Below are positions 1 through 30,040 of a stretch of 64,000 bases of DNA, piece by piece (position 1 is the first letter of the stretch; each line of letters starts with the position of its first letter). The notes under the pieces are model-generated. The model saw nothing but the letters and a program-made list of their open reading frames with translations, did not search any database and was not told where the DNA came from. A program made the translations under genes and the position numbers. This stretch comes from Apostichopus japonicus (Eukaryota > Echinodermata > Holothuroidea > Aspidochirotida > Stichopodidae): the NCBI RefSeq assembly GCF_037975245.1, contig NC_092583.1, positions 13,233,764 to 13,297,763 of the forward strand, written 5' to 3'.

Positions 1-245
1 CCCATCAATATTCACGCGTATGTGGGTACTTTTGCCACCATTTTAATTTTTAATTTGATTTTATTCAGATGGTAATGGGATCAGTATACTGGCATCTAGG
101 ATCCTGTCATAAATAGCTGAACATCCCACCCCCTCCTCTCCCCTTTTCTTTGTGACAGTCCATATCTACTAGCGTCATCCTGAGATAATTTAACTTTAGA
201 ACGAAGTTCTTACTTATAATCTATGTCTTTTATAACATTGTTTAG

Positions 246-3200
246 CGGCACCATTTACTACGGGTCAAGAAGAACACATGCAGACAACCATGGAACAATT
301 ACAGACAACCACGTCCCTAGAAGAACACATAGAGACGACCATTTCTCCAGGGGAACACATTGAGACGACCACATCTCAAGAGGAACACATACATATGGCC
401 ACGTCTCCAGTAGAACACATAACGACGACCACGTCTCAAGAAGACAAAATAATGACGACCACATCTCAATTAAACCATATGCAGACGGCCAAGCCTTCAA
501 TAGAACACATAAAGACGACCACGTCTCATTTAAACCATATGTCGGCCACGCCTTCAATAGAACACATAAAGACGAGCACGTCTCAAGATGAATACAAAAT
601 GACGACTAAGTCTCAACATATGCAGACGGTCACGTCTCCAGTAGAACTCATAAAGACGACCACGTCTCACGAGGAACTCATAAAGACGACCACGTCTCAC
701 GAGGAACTCATAAAGGCGACCACGTCTCAAGAAGAATACAAAATGACGACCATGTCTCAACATATGCAGCTGGACACGTCTCCAGTAGAACACATAAAGA
801 CGACCACGTCTCACGAGGAACTTATGAAGACGACCACGTCTCAAGAAGACAACATAAAGACGACCATGTCTCAATTAAAACATATGCAGACGGCCACGTC
901 TTCAATAGAACACATAACGACGAACTCCTCTCATAAAGAGTATTTACCCATGGCCACGTCAGCTACAACCACATCAAACCCGTATCATAATTCAAGCAGT
1001 GACTTTTTTTCAACGATAGAAGTCCAAAGCACGGGTAAAAGTTCTGTTCGTTTACCTATGACTAGCATACAGGATAATCGATGGGTAGAGGAGAGTTCTC
1101 TGTGGCCAGTGTCGACGGAAAAAGATGTAACCGCTCTTGTCGATATCTCGTCTGAAACCACAAACACCCATACAGGGTCACATAGAACACCAACGCAAGA
1201 CCCAGAGGCAACAAAACATCCCAGTTCTGTTCCACCACATAATGTCACTGGTAAGTTGATTTCTTTCCACGCTGACAAGCTAGAAAATTATATAGGCCTA
1301 ATCGTCACCAGTGTTTCAAAAGTGTTTGTTAAAGCATTTTACAACCACCTTTTAAACCCTATAAATGTTCGGTCGCTGAGATTCATAGTCATGTAAAAGG
1401 TCAGTCCTGATGAAAGAGTTTATATTCCACAGCGATTGGTTAGCACGTTTAGCACTCTTTAAATGTCAGGGTATACTCATGACCTTTAGTTGAACGTACA
1501 GTCTTCTCTGCATTGCTTGTTAAGAGTCGACGTTTGTATAAAGAGTGTTGTAATGGAATAGCGCCATCGTTTAACGACGCGCTAAACTTGTTTAGAAGTT
1601 CAGAGAAAGGGTCAACTAACAGAGAAAGGAGCGATCTGAAGTCACGTGAAGACCGTGTGCTGGTTACCAGATCCTTTCAGTAACAAATTACATCAACAAT
1701 CCCAAATAATCACTCAGTCTGAGGGGTGACGGAAGTGGGTACATTTTGGGGTGGGTGGAGGAGGGGGGGGGGTGGAGGGACACAGACTTAAAGGTGGAAG
1801 TGGAACATGTAACTTTGATTTTGAGGGCAAAACGCAAAGTTACCTGAAAAATGTCCGACAAAATTCCGTGCTTGAAATGTGTTTTATTTTTAACCAAAGG
1901 GGACAATTAATTTTAATATAACAGGGCAGTTTTTAAATGACAAAAGGGCAAAATAGGGGACTTTCTTCACCAAAAGGGGGCACATTTGAGGGGTGTCCCT
2001 CTCCCCACAAAACCGAGGGAGAGGGCAGGTTCCCCTGTGCCCTGCCGGCTCCGTCGTCCGTTCGTTATTGCTAACAGTTATCATGCCATTTTTCAGATAC
2101 CATCAAAGTTCATAATGACTACTGTGTAAGTGACGAGGATCACCTTTATGAAGTGGATTTAGAAGAAGATGCTGACTATTGTAAGTTATTTTATCTTGAG
2201 GCATTCCTTTAATGCAGTTAGTTAAAACTTTGCATTTATAATTCTCTCTCCACCGGAGAATACTGTAGAACAGAAGGTTTATTTATTTTTTATGTTAACT
2301 TACTGCTTTGTTTTCACGTCACGTTAAATTAATAGAATCTTAGAGGTATGAAAGAAAGACCGCTTTTTAAATATATGGTAAGGTATTTTCCCCCCCAAAA
2401 ATAAAATAAAGTCTAACTTCTTGGATCACTTTTCGAGAAGTATCAGTTTAACCGTAGTCCGGGTGGGCCCTTAGGATTGATCCACCCAACCCCCTCCACG
2501 TCCACGTCCACGAGTGGTGAACATGTTCGAATAATTAGTTCGAATTTCGTCATAAAACGCCGAAATTTCGATATAAAAAATCGAAATCGTTACTAGCAAA
2601 ATGAGGCAATGTTAATATAGAAACTCTACTCTTTATAATTAATCACCTATTTTATTGAATGCCTAATGTTTCTTCTGGGCTACCGTAGCAGTTCCAAAAA
2701 TCAAGTCAGACTGGGGGGGGGGGTTCTTATCCTAGAGGCTTTCCTCTCCCACTTTAAGCTCCCCCCCCCCACGACTCTCTCCTCTACCAAAATAGAAAAA
2801 GATTTACGCATATTGTAGTGCAATCTTCTTGCATGTTTTCCTAACTATCGCATGTTTATATCATAATTGAAGATATAAACCAAAATTGGAATATAAAAGT
2901 TGACTTAAAAGTTGGAAAATTTAATCGACAATGTCCAAGATGATGATCTCAGGTTTGGGGTCATCATGATAATGTCATCGTTTAACATGCAATTAGATAC
3001 TATATAATGATTATGTTCCGATAAATCGGTCGACAATTAATCTACCCGACACCCTAAGATTAAATTATTATTCATACAGAATTTTTCAGACAACTTGCAG
3101 AAAATTTCCAGACAAACGGCATGTTGGTACTCTAGCACAGTTGCCGGTACTCGTACCCTCCCCCACTTACCCCTTCCCCACTCACTCACACCCGCCTCCC

Positions 3201-4391
3201 CCCACTCACCCCCCCCCCCCGAGGTTTTGTACTCGTATTCGGGCATGTATAAATCTGTGGGAGATGCTAGTGCAAAATTAAGTACTCGAACTCTCGATTA
3301 GAGGTTGTTCAAGTCGTGTTAATACACACGACCCAATGCGACACTCCTGCGCAAGACATGCTAGTTGCTATAATTGAACGCAATTTGCTAAATAGCACAT
3401 AAGATACTTTACATAAAATGTTGTTTTGTCAAATTTTTATGTCATCACAATCTTAATGAATATGACTTGCCCACTTACTGAAAGGTCTATGGACACATAT
3501 ATGAATACCATTGTCGTAATCACTCTAATATACATTGGAAATCATGAAGAAAACTGCAACTGTCATCAAAGATGGACCTTTTAACAAGTCTTTTCTTACA
3601 TCTAGTTTTATTTATGAATAAACATTAGCTAATTATGCACATTAATGATCATGTCAAAGGAGTAACTGCCTAAGTTTCTATTATGTTTATTCCTTTCTTT
3701 TAACAACCTTCTTTTCAATGACACTGACCCCAGGATTGTGGCCTAAGGTGTTTTTTTTTGGTTGAAAATATGTTATTGTCTTCTTTGAAAAGAGGAAGAG
3801 CACACTATGCAAATGATATATGTGGGCTTGCGGTAATTAGGGGGTTAAACTTATGATGACCTGAAATAAGAAATGTTGATGAGCGCAACACTCCACGTTA
3901 TAGTTTGCACATATTTAATGAGTTACCCAGATGTTATCAAAAGTTCAAATGCGTATATCTTGGAAACGAAAAGAGCTTTTCGAAGTGATTTCAACAACAG
4001 ATTTTGAATGAGATTATCACACACAACAAAATGTACTGAATATGGCGCAAATTAGCATGTTCGTAGTACTTGAAGGCTCGAGACTCTATTTGACATACTA
4101 TAATACAAAACCACTTACTATGTGTATATGTGTATATTTAATCGTGGGTTCGCATGTGTTATAAACAACCTCCACCTATATTTTTTTGCTCTTTTTTCTC
4201 TCTGGACAGTTATCATCTTTAAAAGACTGTGGAGACCATTTTGTGTGATCGGCGACAACCGACAGATTTGTTCAGGGAGTTTCCTTCACTGTGCAAACAT
4301 TTGCTTTGAGCAAGAAAATTGCGGCCATATTGTTTTTAACTCAGACACCAGGACATGTGTAATTATTTCAAGACCGTCAACGGGAGTGTAA
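246..4391 (+). CDS. Thr-rich mucin-like protein with C-terminal PAN/apple domain (3' part of gene)
   Basis: Three exons join in frame with phase-1 junctions: 246-1250, 2097-2180 and 4210-4391 (stop TAA 4389-4391). Donors at 1251 and 2181 are GTAAGT; acceptors end at 245, 2096 and 4209. The first exon is open from its acceptor, so the start lies upstream of the window. It encodes about 23 imperfect 10-residue units of the type EHIKTTTSQE, very rich in Thr and Ser, as expected of an O-glycosylated mucin-like stalk, followed by a less repetitive Ser/Thr-rich stretch. The second exon is short and acidic (EVDLEEDADY). The last exon encodes a Cys pattern typical of PAN/apple domains (C-x5-C-x5-C-x3-C-x6-C-x14-C, with GHIVFN between the last two), which bind protein or carbohydrate. 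No membrane segment follows, so the visible part looks secreted. Function is unknown. The joins are inferred from phase and splice consensus; the PAN call rests on Cys spacing only. Confidence 0.7.
278..960 (+). repeat. Exonic 30-bp minisatellite encoding Thr-rich decapeptides
   Basis: Imperfect direct repeats of about 30 bp run through the coding exon. Two adjacent units near 667-726 are almost identical. Because the unit is a multiple of three, copy-number change keeps the frame, so this is a likely length polymorphism. A few units have lost a codon (for example near 540 and 600). Confidence 0.8.
3546..4075 (+). repeat. Dispersed repeat, copy 1 (copy 2 at 49360-49730)
   Basis: The stretch matches 49360-49730 in the same orientation with many substitutions and indels. 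Shared blocks include CATCAAAGATGG/CATCAAAGATTG, AAGAAATGTTGATGA, GAAACGAAAAGAGCTTTTC and GAATGAGATTATCACA. This copy has about 120 bp extra in its first half. No ORF, tRNA head or clear terminal repeats are visible, so the class is unknown. It lies in the last intron of the mucin-PAN gene. Confidence 0.75.
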
Positions 4392-4808
4392 AGATCCATC
4401 AGTATTTGGCCCCAAATCCTAAACAAGCTAAAAAATTGTTAGAACTGTTTGTATGTGCTAATATTGTTTGTATCTGTACTTTTATGTGTAGGCCTACATA
4501 TACTAGTGTTTGTATGTACCATTGTTTCTATGAATACTATTGTTACTAAGTATATTATTGTTTCTATATGTATACTATTGTTTGTACATATAGACTCCAT
4601 TGTCTCTTTGAATGGTATTCTTATCTTTTCGTCGAAAATACATATAGATAATTGCTGTAATTTGTCTGCTACTGTGGGGGGGGGGGAGGGGGGGGGGGAA
4701 TCCCCATACGTAGACATGCGGTTACATCCGTCAACAAATCCATCAATGAATTAATCGATTAATAGCTCTTTAAATATACAAAGCAGTTTGCATCATGATT
4801 ATTCATTA

Positions 4809-4814
4809 AATAAA
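4809..4814 (+). promoter_or_regulatory. Possible poly(A) signal AATAAA of the mucin-PAN gene
   Basis: This AATAAA lies 418 bp after the TAA stop and is the first canonical hexamer I noticed on this strand. In AT-rich DNA a chance match is quite possible. Confidence 0.3.
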
Positions 4815-7800
4815 ATTTTCCTACATTAATTATATATCGTACATACATTTATTACATATCGTAAATATAAATATATATATATATATGCATTATATAGGCC
4901 TACATGTATATATTTACCATATCCTACATATATTTACAAACGCTGACGAACATTGGGTCAAATTATAGTACTTCCCTGTGTACATTGTAAACAACCAAGG
5001 TTCTCATGCACTGACACACCCTTGCTATGACAAAGTCATTTATACACGTTATATGTTGCGGCCATATATTTAAAAGTCAACTGTACCTTGAAAAAAAAGA
5101 AGAACTTGACGCTTCAGAATATGGTCAAGTTTTCACTTCTGGAATGCTTAAAGTGAAATCGGTTCCTCAATCCGGAGACAACCTTCCCTCTACCCAGCCC
5201 CCCCCCCCCCACTCCTACTCCCACCCATGTGAAGATTGATGCTCCTAAGTGTTTTGGCAGCTTACCCCTAGGGTAAGTCATTCTTTTGGCAACATTCTAA
5301 ACCAGCGGGCTGAAAACATGGTATATGCCCTACACGACCCATTATATTCTTCAGTGAGGACCGGACTGAGCCACGACCCGCCAGACCTCTGTCTCTCAGA
5401 ATCGATACCCAGAATGCACCGTGACAGCTAGCTTGTTTTTTTTTCTGTTTGCGGACCGTCATTCAAATCCACCCACGGCTAATTAGAATCACTATATCAT
5501 TAAAAACAACACGAACCTATAATGTTTGTATGTAACGTTCCAACATATCGTCAGAAGTATCTAAATTAATTTGCTGACTGATTTCCCCCAATCCCCCCTT
5601 TTCCCTCCTCCTTTTCAACCCACGCAACATATTACAAGTAGTTAATAGCACAATCTTGCGTGTAGAGGTAAGCATTGAACTTATTTATAGGTCAGCTTCA
5701 ACGACCTCATGCCAACACTCCCCTCCCCCTCACCCATCCTCCCTCTTGTTTTAAGCCTATACATTACAGAGTCTGCATGGTGCTGTGGTTATAGCTCGGA
5801 GAGTGATGATACAAATTTGACCACCGGGACCACGCAATCTGCTTGAGTGCACGTCTTCATCATATTTCATATGTTCCAGTTTATATTGTGTATCGTGTTT
5901 ATTGTTACTAATATTGTTATCACTCTCTGCCATAACTGAACTTGACCCAGTGTCATAAGGTCGTATCGTGGATTCGAGAATACAAAATGTATTGGAGACA
6001 ACATACCCTAGATTATTTTTTATTATGTACTTCGTATGTGTATTTCCAACCACTGTTTCTCTACTTATTGCCTGTTCACAGTGCTATACTTAAGTAAACA
6101 GCCCGAATCCAGCATCATCAACCCCCCCCCCCCCTCTCCGCCAACGCTTGCCTAATTTTTGCGATCACCACGCGGACAGAGTTTACATAGAGCTACTGTA
6201 TGAATGCAATCAGTTACTGAGGTTATGGCACGCCAAAAAGGCCATAAATGGATGTCTTCTATACACGGGCTCGAAACAACAAATCACGTGATACATTGGT
6301 AAAAAACGCGTCGTCGAAATGAAAGAAAACGTAATAAATGGAACTAAAGTAAGATAATGCTTCAAGTTGTAATACAGCTTATGTTTCATGGACAGAATAC
6401 ACGCAAGCTTTCGGCGAGAAAGTGAACCTCTCGGCGCGTTGACAAAAACATAACATGAGTGACAGCGCTGCACTGATTGTTTTGAGTACGCGTTGTATAG
6501 ACAGTCATTATGGCACTATATATCGGCTTTCCATATGCGGTTCACTAAGCTAGGTTTGAAGTATGGAATGATAATACTTCCTGTGCTTTAACAACGTGCA
6601 ATGCTATAGTAACTGTCACATGAACATTGTGGTCATGTGACCCGGAAGATATGATTTCCTAATGTACAGTATTACATTTCTAGAATGAACAGATAGTAAA
6701 CATAAAAAATAATAAGTATTTTGACGATTTGATACTTAACAAACTCAAACTTTTAAGAGTTAGATATATCACGCGGTTTAGTTTTTTCCGGAAAACAAGA
6801 CACTTGAGAAGCAATGTGCTGAGCAGTCTGTCTTCCTCGAACTTTAATAGCTTATATATTTCCTTCCGGGGGATGTTCCCACATCTTTTGTCACTTTCTA
6901 CAGCCGCCTTTCTAGGCCAGGGTTCAGCGAAGAAGAAAATTAAAATACCAGGGGGACCTCGACCCAGGGCACAACATTATCAGAGAGAGAGAGAAAGGTA
7001 TTTCTCTGTTTCACGACACGACGCGAGCTTTCCCCCCTCCTCCTCCATCCCCTCTCGAAAGATGAAAAAATTTGCAGATAGTTTTTGTTCTCTCGTAGCG
7101 ATTTTTAAGCACCAAAATATAATTATCTCAGAAAACGAGAATTACCCTGTAAATTGTTTGGAATATGTCTCAAAGCCATATAGTAGCTTACAATGGGACG
7201 GGGATGTGGGGTGGAAGGAGAGGAGGGGGAACACTGGTTTAGTTGTGTTCCTTAAGAAATTCTTAAACTGGCGTACATTTTAATTTTCGAAGCCAACTCG
7301 CCAAAATATATGCGCGAAATGTATGTCCTCAACTCACCTCTATACACCCTCGAACATTTTATTTATATATATATATTTTTTTACGGCGGTCTTATAACCA
7401 TCTTAGTTATATATGACTGTAACTCGAACCTCCACCTTGAGCAAAAGCAAAAAAAAAGAAAAGAAAAATAAGAAATAGGATCTATATGAACACGAAGCAA
7501 TGGTTTCCGTTTGTCGGTCAATTCAGTGTGTACTCGATTACCCTCACCGATAGCAACCGATCGAACTTCCTTAAAAGTGGTATACTAGTGAAGGAATCTT
7601 TCTTCAAAAGTGTTTTGCTCAAATAGAAAAAAAAATACAAATATCAAGTCAAAAAAACTCTGAACTTTATTTATCATGCATTTTGATAATTCAGAGAACG
7701 GTTTTGTTTTTTACTCCAATGATTAAATATTTCGATTCTTTGCATTGAAAAACTACTGCCATCAAATTGCTTTTAGCCAACATTGAAGGGGTTGGTGGGG

Positions 7801-7984
7801 GGGGGGGGCATACTTTGCAACTGGCTCACGAAGATCTATCTCCCCCACTCTCTCACCCCTCCCCCAATTAATCGCCATATCCTATTCCCTTTTAATTGTT
7901 TTTTTGTCAAGGGTATTGCTTGCCACGTGTAACGTTTGATCTAGACAGCGCGACGTCGGGGAGAAGTTCTTAGATCCATTTTAC

Positions 7985-8370
7985 GTATTCCAAATATTCG
8001 ATATCTCGAAATGGGTGCATTGTATACAGTTTTGGGTACACATAATTCAAGTTTGGTTACTTTGATTCTATTTTGATTTAAACCTCAAAATGAATTTTTG
8101 ATAACTATAAATGCTCCTGATAACCGCAATACAAATTTCGCAGATCCCTCGTTCAACTTTTATATCTCTCATTTTTTTTTGGGGTCTTCTATAAATTTTT
8201 GATATCTCTAAATAAATTTTAATATCTGTATCAAAATTGATTTCTCTCTCTCTAATATCTTCCTCTCCCTCCACCTCTCTCTCTCTTAAATAAATATCTT
8301 GATATCTTTTATCGAATAAGATATATCTCTAATTTTATTTTAGATATCTTAAATATAATCTGAAATAAAA
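7985..8370. repeat. AT-rich patch with recurrent GATATCT/ATATCTC words
   Basis: GATATCT, ATATCTC and TTTGATATC words recur irregularly over almost 400 bp, with a (CT)n tract near 8242-8285. This looks like a decayed simple or satellite-like repeat. Confidence 0.45.
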
Positions 8371-9482
8371 CTTAATTTGGCGTTCCATATGGATGAACTT
8401 AATTCAAGTATCCACCATCTACAAATATTTACAGGTCATTAACAATTATTGATCAGAGAGTACAGCTCGATCCATTTTGAGGTCACCAAAAAAAATCACC
8501 GCTTATTTTGGTTTCTTGGGAAATCTATATTTTTACATTTACAATTATTTACAAAAATAAGATCGACTCAAAATGACTGTTTTTTCCCCTTCAAAATAAT
8601 GTTCTCTGCAGTGTATCGCCAAAGATGCGTTTAAAATTGGTTAATATTTTATTTATTTTCTTTTTCGGCCATGTTGACTCCGTTTCTGTCATTTCTTCCT
8701 TTGAACCCCAACAAAGTAGTTTTAAAATGTCAACAACAAAAAAACTACTTTATATAAGGAAGGGAAGAAACGTATCTTAAGCGGGGTAGCTTTCTACGTC
8801 TTCTGCTTCGTTCGTTTTGACCGTTCCTCAAAGTTATGACATTCGAATGCTAAAGGAGAGTTGTGCGTTAAGTTGCGATAATTATTGTAATGCGCGTGCG
8901 CGCTACAATATTGGCATTATTGGCCAAGTGAATAATACCTACATTTATACCTACCTGGACGTTGTTTCAATTAGTCTCTGTACGTTTGTAGGTTCAGAGG
9001 CTAGCTGCGTAGTCAACTTATTCTGAGCCTGTCACGGCGCTCACAAGCGCCCTCACTTTGTAGGTACCTACATGACTATACCCCCCGGTGTATTGTCCGC
9101 CCAAAACATAACACCATTAGCAACCGAAACGTTCTTCCTAATATTGCAAGCACTCCATGCGCACACAATACTGCGAATTTGAAGGCAAATGCAGTTCTAG
9201 TTTAAATCCCTTTTTGGAAACTGACGACACCATAGGTTTCCAAAGGAACCAAATACCTAGTTAATCCATATCATTGCTCAAACGCTAACAGTCGATGTTA
9301 TGCAGTAATACAAAGAAAAGCCCAGATAGGCTGCTAAGAATATTTTGGTATACCCTGACTCAACACACATGAACATGAACAACAATAGTAATAAAAAAAA
9401 CCAATATGCTGTGAAATCGTCAAATAGCCCAAAGGCAAATTGACAGCGGCGGTAGATGGGGTGGGGGGGGGGATGGTTATAC

Positions 9483-9503
9483 CAGGGAGTTGTTAACTCC
9501 CTG
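9483..9503. mobile_element. 21-bp palindromic micro-insertion (family B, copy 1)
   Basis: CAGGGAGTT and its inverse AACTCCCTG are separated by only GTT. The palindrome is flanked by the direct repeat GTTATAC (9476-9482 and 9504-9510; 8 bp, GGTTATAC, if the ambiguous G is shared). CAG...CTG ends and a 7-8-bp duplication are what hAT-type transposition produces. The same arm, CAGGGAGTTGTT, recurs at 53567. Confidence 0.65.
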
Positions 9504-10287
9504 GTTATACTACATTGTTAACAAAAGGCACATATCTTACAGGAGAAGTATATATTATTCCGTAGATAGATTATGTGGTTGGAAACGCACGCAATAATCA
9601 AATCTGCAGCCATGACCTATGGGTGCGGATAATTCCATAACAGCTCCTTGATAATAACAACTCCTCACCGTTCTCGTTTCGGTACATTGTCTGTGGATAC
9701 AACAGTACATTGTTTTGATTATCCCCAGTTCTTTTAAGTTGACCTTTGACTTTTAAAATCTTTAGATAAACACAGCAGGTTACCAAACATTCTCAGAATT
9801 ATTCTCGACTCCCTTGGTGATCGCAATAGCTATTTCACAGAAGAATACGTTGAAAAAGGAAGTATACAGGATTAATTGGTAGCGGGTTTGTACAAGAAGT
9901 TACCTATAGCGTTGGGTAATGGTGATACCAACCAGACACGTGATTCACTCCGCAGATAACGACACATATAATAAGCTCGGTGCGCAATCGTCGCCTCTGC
10001 AGTCGGATTGGACGGTACGCAAGGATTATAGAAGAAAAGAAAAGGCTTATATTTTCTAGTAAAGCAGACAACACCAGTTTTGTTTACACCAGTAGCCAAG
10101 TTTTTCAGTCTATTCCAAAAAAAAATATATAAAAAAGAAAGACACTTGATCTTTCGAGGACTTGTTAAGACGCAGAACAATACCATATATAACGTACGAT
10201 ATACCGATTTCTGACATTTATATTCTACTTTCAAAACGACTGTAAACAGTTGTACAAGTAAGAGGGGATTTTGGTATCGCTATATAC

Positions 10288-27841
<17,554 letters not shown>

Positions 27842-28084
27842 TTAAATCAAAGGAATAGCTTCAAATTTGAGAGAAAGACCGTTAATGAAGAAGTTTAATC
27901 TTTGAACTTGATTGTATTTTGTGTATCATTTTCCGTGAAAGAGGAATATTTTTTAAAGTTGCCTTTTTTAATCAAGCTTTCCCGTAACTCCAAGCATACC
28001 AGAATGCAACATTAAAGGACAAAAAACAGGCAGGTTTAAAAAAGTTATCTGGACCTAGAGATATAAGAGATATTAGCACTGCAT

Positions 28085-28520
28085 TACACTCAGAGAAAGC
28101 GAAGAGAGTTGGGAAGGGATGGGGAGAGGTGTGGGAGAGGTAGTTGAGGTGTGGTGAGGGGTAGAGAGAGGCGAAGATATGCACACTGAGACGCAGCGAA
28201 GCGGCCAATGGTAGAGAGTGGAGAGATTGGGATAGGTGGAGAGATTCGAATAGAGGCGAAGAGGTTGAGATGGACACACACACATATAGAGGCACAAAAG
28301 TGAAAAGATGCGGGTGAAAGCCGAGAAAGGCGAAGAGAGGCGTGTGAGGTGAGGATAGATGGGGCGAGAGAGACTGCACGAGACCCTTGTGAAAGAGAGA
28401 TGTACCACAAGTCTATCAGTGTTGGAGAGAGGTGGAGAAAGAGATAACTTGTTGTTTGTAACTATTGGAGGGGAGGGGAGAGGAAAGGGTAGAGGGGAGA
28501 GAAGTTGAGCGGAAAGAATG
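28085..28520 (+). repeat. GA-rich low-complexity tract
   Basis: GAGAGAGG, GTGGAGAGA and similar purine words dominate the + strand. The reverse-strand ORFs in this tract are Ser/Pro/Leu-rich artefacts of the composition. Confidence 0.7.
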
Positions 28521-29574
28521 TTCCTAAGGCCTATTAGAAAACCCCCCTTCATTACAGCAGGACATATCTTATCAACCTGTTTTTGTATTTTCAGCTATAT
28601 AGCAAGGTGTATTAGATTAACGTACTAGTAAGTCTAGTAAGAAACTCCACATATCTTGTTTTTTTGTTTTTCTTTTAAACAGAACCGTGTAAATATTTAA
28701 TCTTAAACCTGTGAACCTGTTCAATCTGGGTTGTCTAAATGGTGTTCTTTTCTACAGATTCTGGGCTAAAACGTTATAACAATCTTGCGTCATTACTAAA
28801 AACAGCGTTTGCTCTTTCTTTATTTTCTTTCTTCTCCTCTAAACAATTTCTGCATATGCAAATAAAATAAACAAAGATGAAAAATAACTGCTTGCTTGTT
28901 GTACATTTAGTTTTACCTTTCGTCCTGTAAGGTACATTAGCTTGATGAATATAAAGAATGTTTGTGTGAGTTTCTAGATGGCGAAGGAAAAAGCAACTGG
29001 TCACATTATGTTTTGATCTTTTCTTCTACAAACTGTGACTCATATTCATTCGGAAAATAAAAGATTTGTAGCAGTTTCGGAAAAATCCATTTTGTATTTT
29101 GCTGTTAACTGCAGGTTTGATAGAATCTAAGAAAATCTTTGCCAAAAGACAAATATAATACAGATTCACTTTATTGGTATGCGTTAATTTTGAAAGATCC
29201 TGATAATCAATCAATTTTTTTGTTACGGCGCTTAATTAAGCGATCACGAATGTGGGAGAAGCCCGCAAGTGTTTATGCATGGATTACAACTTTCTCGTGA
29301 TTTCATCATGACGGTGTTCTTGTCTATAGCAGTAGGGGTACATGCCCCCCCCCCCACTCCCTCCGTCTCCCCTCATCGTCCCTGAAAGCAGACGTCGGCC
29401 TCATATCAATACCTTATGTAGGTCGAAATCAGACTGTATGATATAGAATATCTTACAAAAGGCATATTTGTTACACACCATCTGAGCTGAAAGGCCGATA
29501 ATGAGTTAATTGATGTTACATTACGTCAATTGCTATCAGCACAATAATAAACTCAGAAGGGAACTGTGAACTTT

Positions 29575-29578
29575 CATC

Positions 29579-29609
<31 letters not shown>

Positions 29610-29890
29610 TCCCATGGCAGCCACATAATTAGATAGTATGTGACATTGCCATAATACCTGTGAAGGTCCCATGTCAATCCCATGTTTTCCCTTGCAATTT
29701 TCACTAAATTTGATTTTTTTCTCTGGCCTTTGACGTTTGGTTCCGAGAGTCTATGAGACACAAGGGTTTACACTGGAGTACCTTCCCACCAAGTTTGAAG
29801 AAAATCGGTCGAGCCGTTTAGGACGAGTTTTTGACCAAAAAATGGACACACACACACACCGACTGAAACAATGACACACACAAACACACG
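29575..29890 (+). repeat. Repeat-derived segment, possibly a LINE 3' end, between (AT)n and (AC)n
   Basis: It starts with an (AT)n run (29579-29604), passes through AAGTTTGAAGAAAATCGGTC and ends in (AC)n at about 29848-29880. Similar phrases ending in CACACA occur at 3' ends of RTE-like elements in marine invertebrates. That comparison is from memory, and no coding part is present. Confidence 0.35.
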
Positions 29891-30012
29891 GATTCCGTTT
29901 GACCCCTCCCTCAGTCATGGACTTCCGGGCACCCTGGGTACTCCACCATGGGTGCCGCCCCCACCCTTCCCCCCCCCCCCCCCCGAGAGTAGCTGCCCAT
30001 AAAAAGTAACAA

Positions 30013-30040
30013 TTACCATAGCAACTGTTGCTATGGTAAC
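30013..30040 (+). promoter_or_regulatory. Palindromic RFX X-box-like site upstream of TMEM237
   Basis: GTTGCTATGGTAAC at 30027-30040 fits the X-box consensus RYYNYY-AT-RRNRAC at every position. It is the right arm of a 13-bp inverted repeat with a 1-nt centre (30013-30039), so the left arm is a second, inverted site with one mismatch. RFX factors drive ciliary genes, and TMEM237 is one. The site is 2.8 kb before the first coding exon, or about 1.6 kb if the element at 30641-31778 is discounted. Binding is inferred. Confidence 0.5.

Larger units (their letters stand above)
4392..10287. other. Intergenic region, no gene recognised
   Basis: This lies between the mucin-PAN gene and the protease gene. 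It holds C/G homopolymer runs (about 4675-4700, 5199-5210, 6121-6134, 7798-7808, 9462-9472), an (AT)n run near 4867-4886 and a degenerate AT-rich patch at 7985-8370. The longest open frame (6729-7283) shows no recognisable domain, is low in complexity in places and is flanked by no convincing splice sites; I treat it as chance. Confidence 0.6.
27842..30012. other. Downstream flank of the protease gene, no gene recognised
   Basis: An ATTAAA lies at 27843, next to the stop, and AATAAA at 28861. Between them is a purine-rich tract (28085-28520). 29575-29890 is repeat-derived. No splice-supported exon was found. Confidence 0.55.

Noticed and set aside
5775-5845. tRNA-like stretch (GCTGTGGTTATAGCTC)
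   Set aside because: There is no B box and no cloverleaf can be drawn.
6729-7283. Open frame of 184 codons between genes
   Set aside because: Composition is not protein-like, no domain is recognisable, and no splice-linked partners were found.
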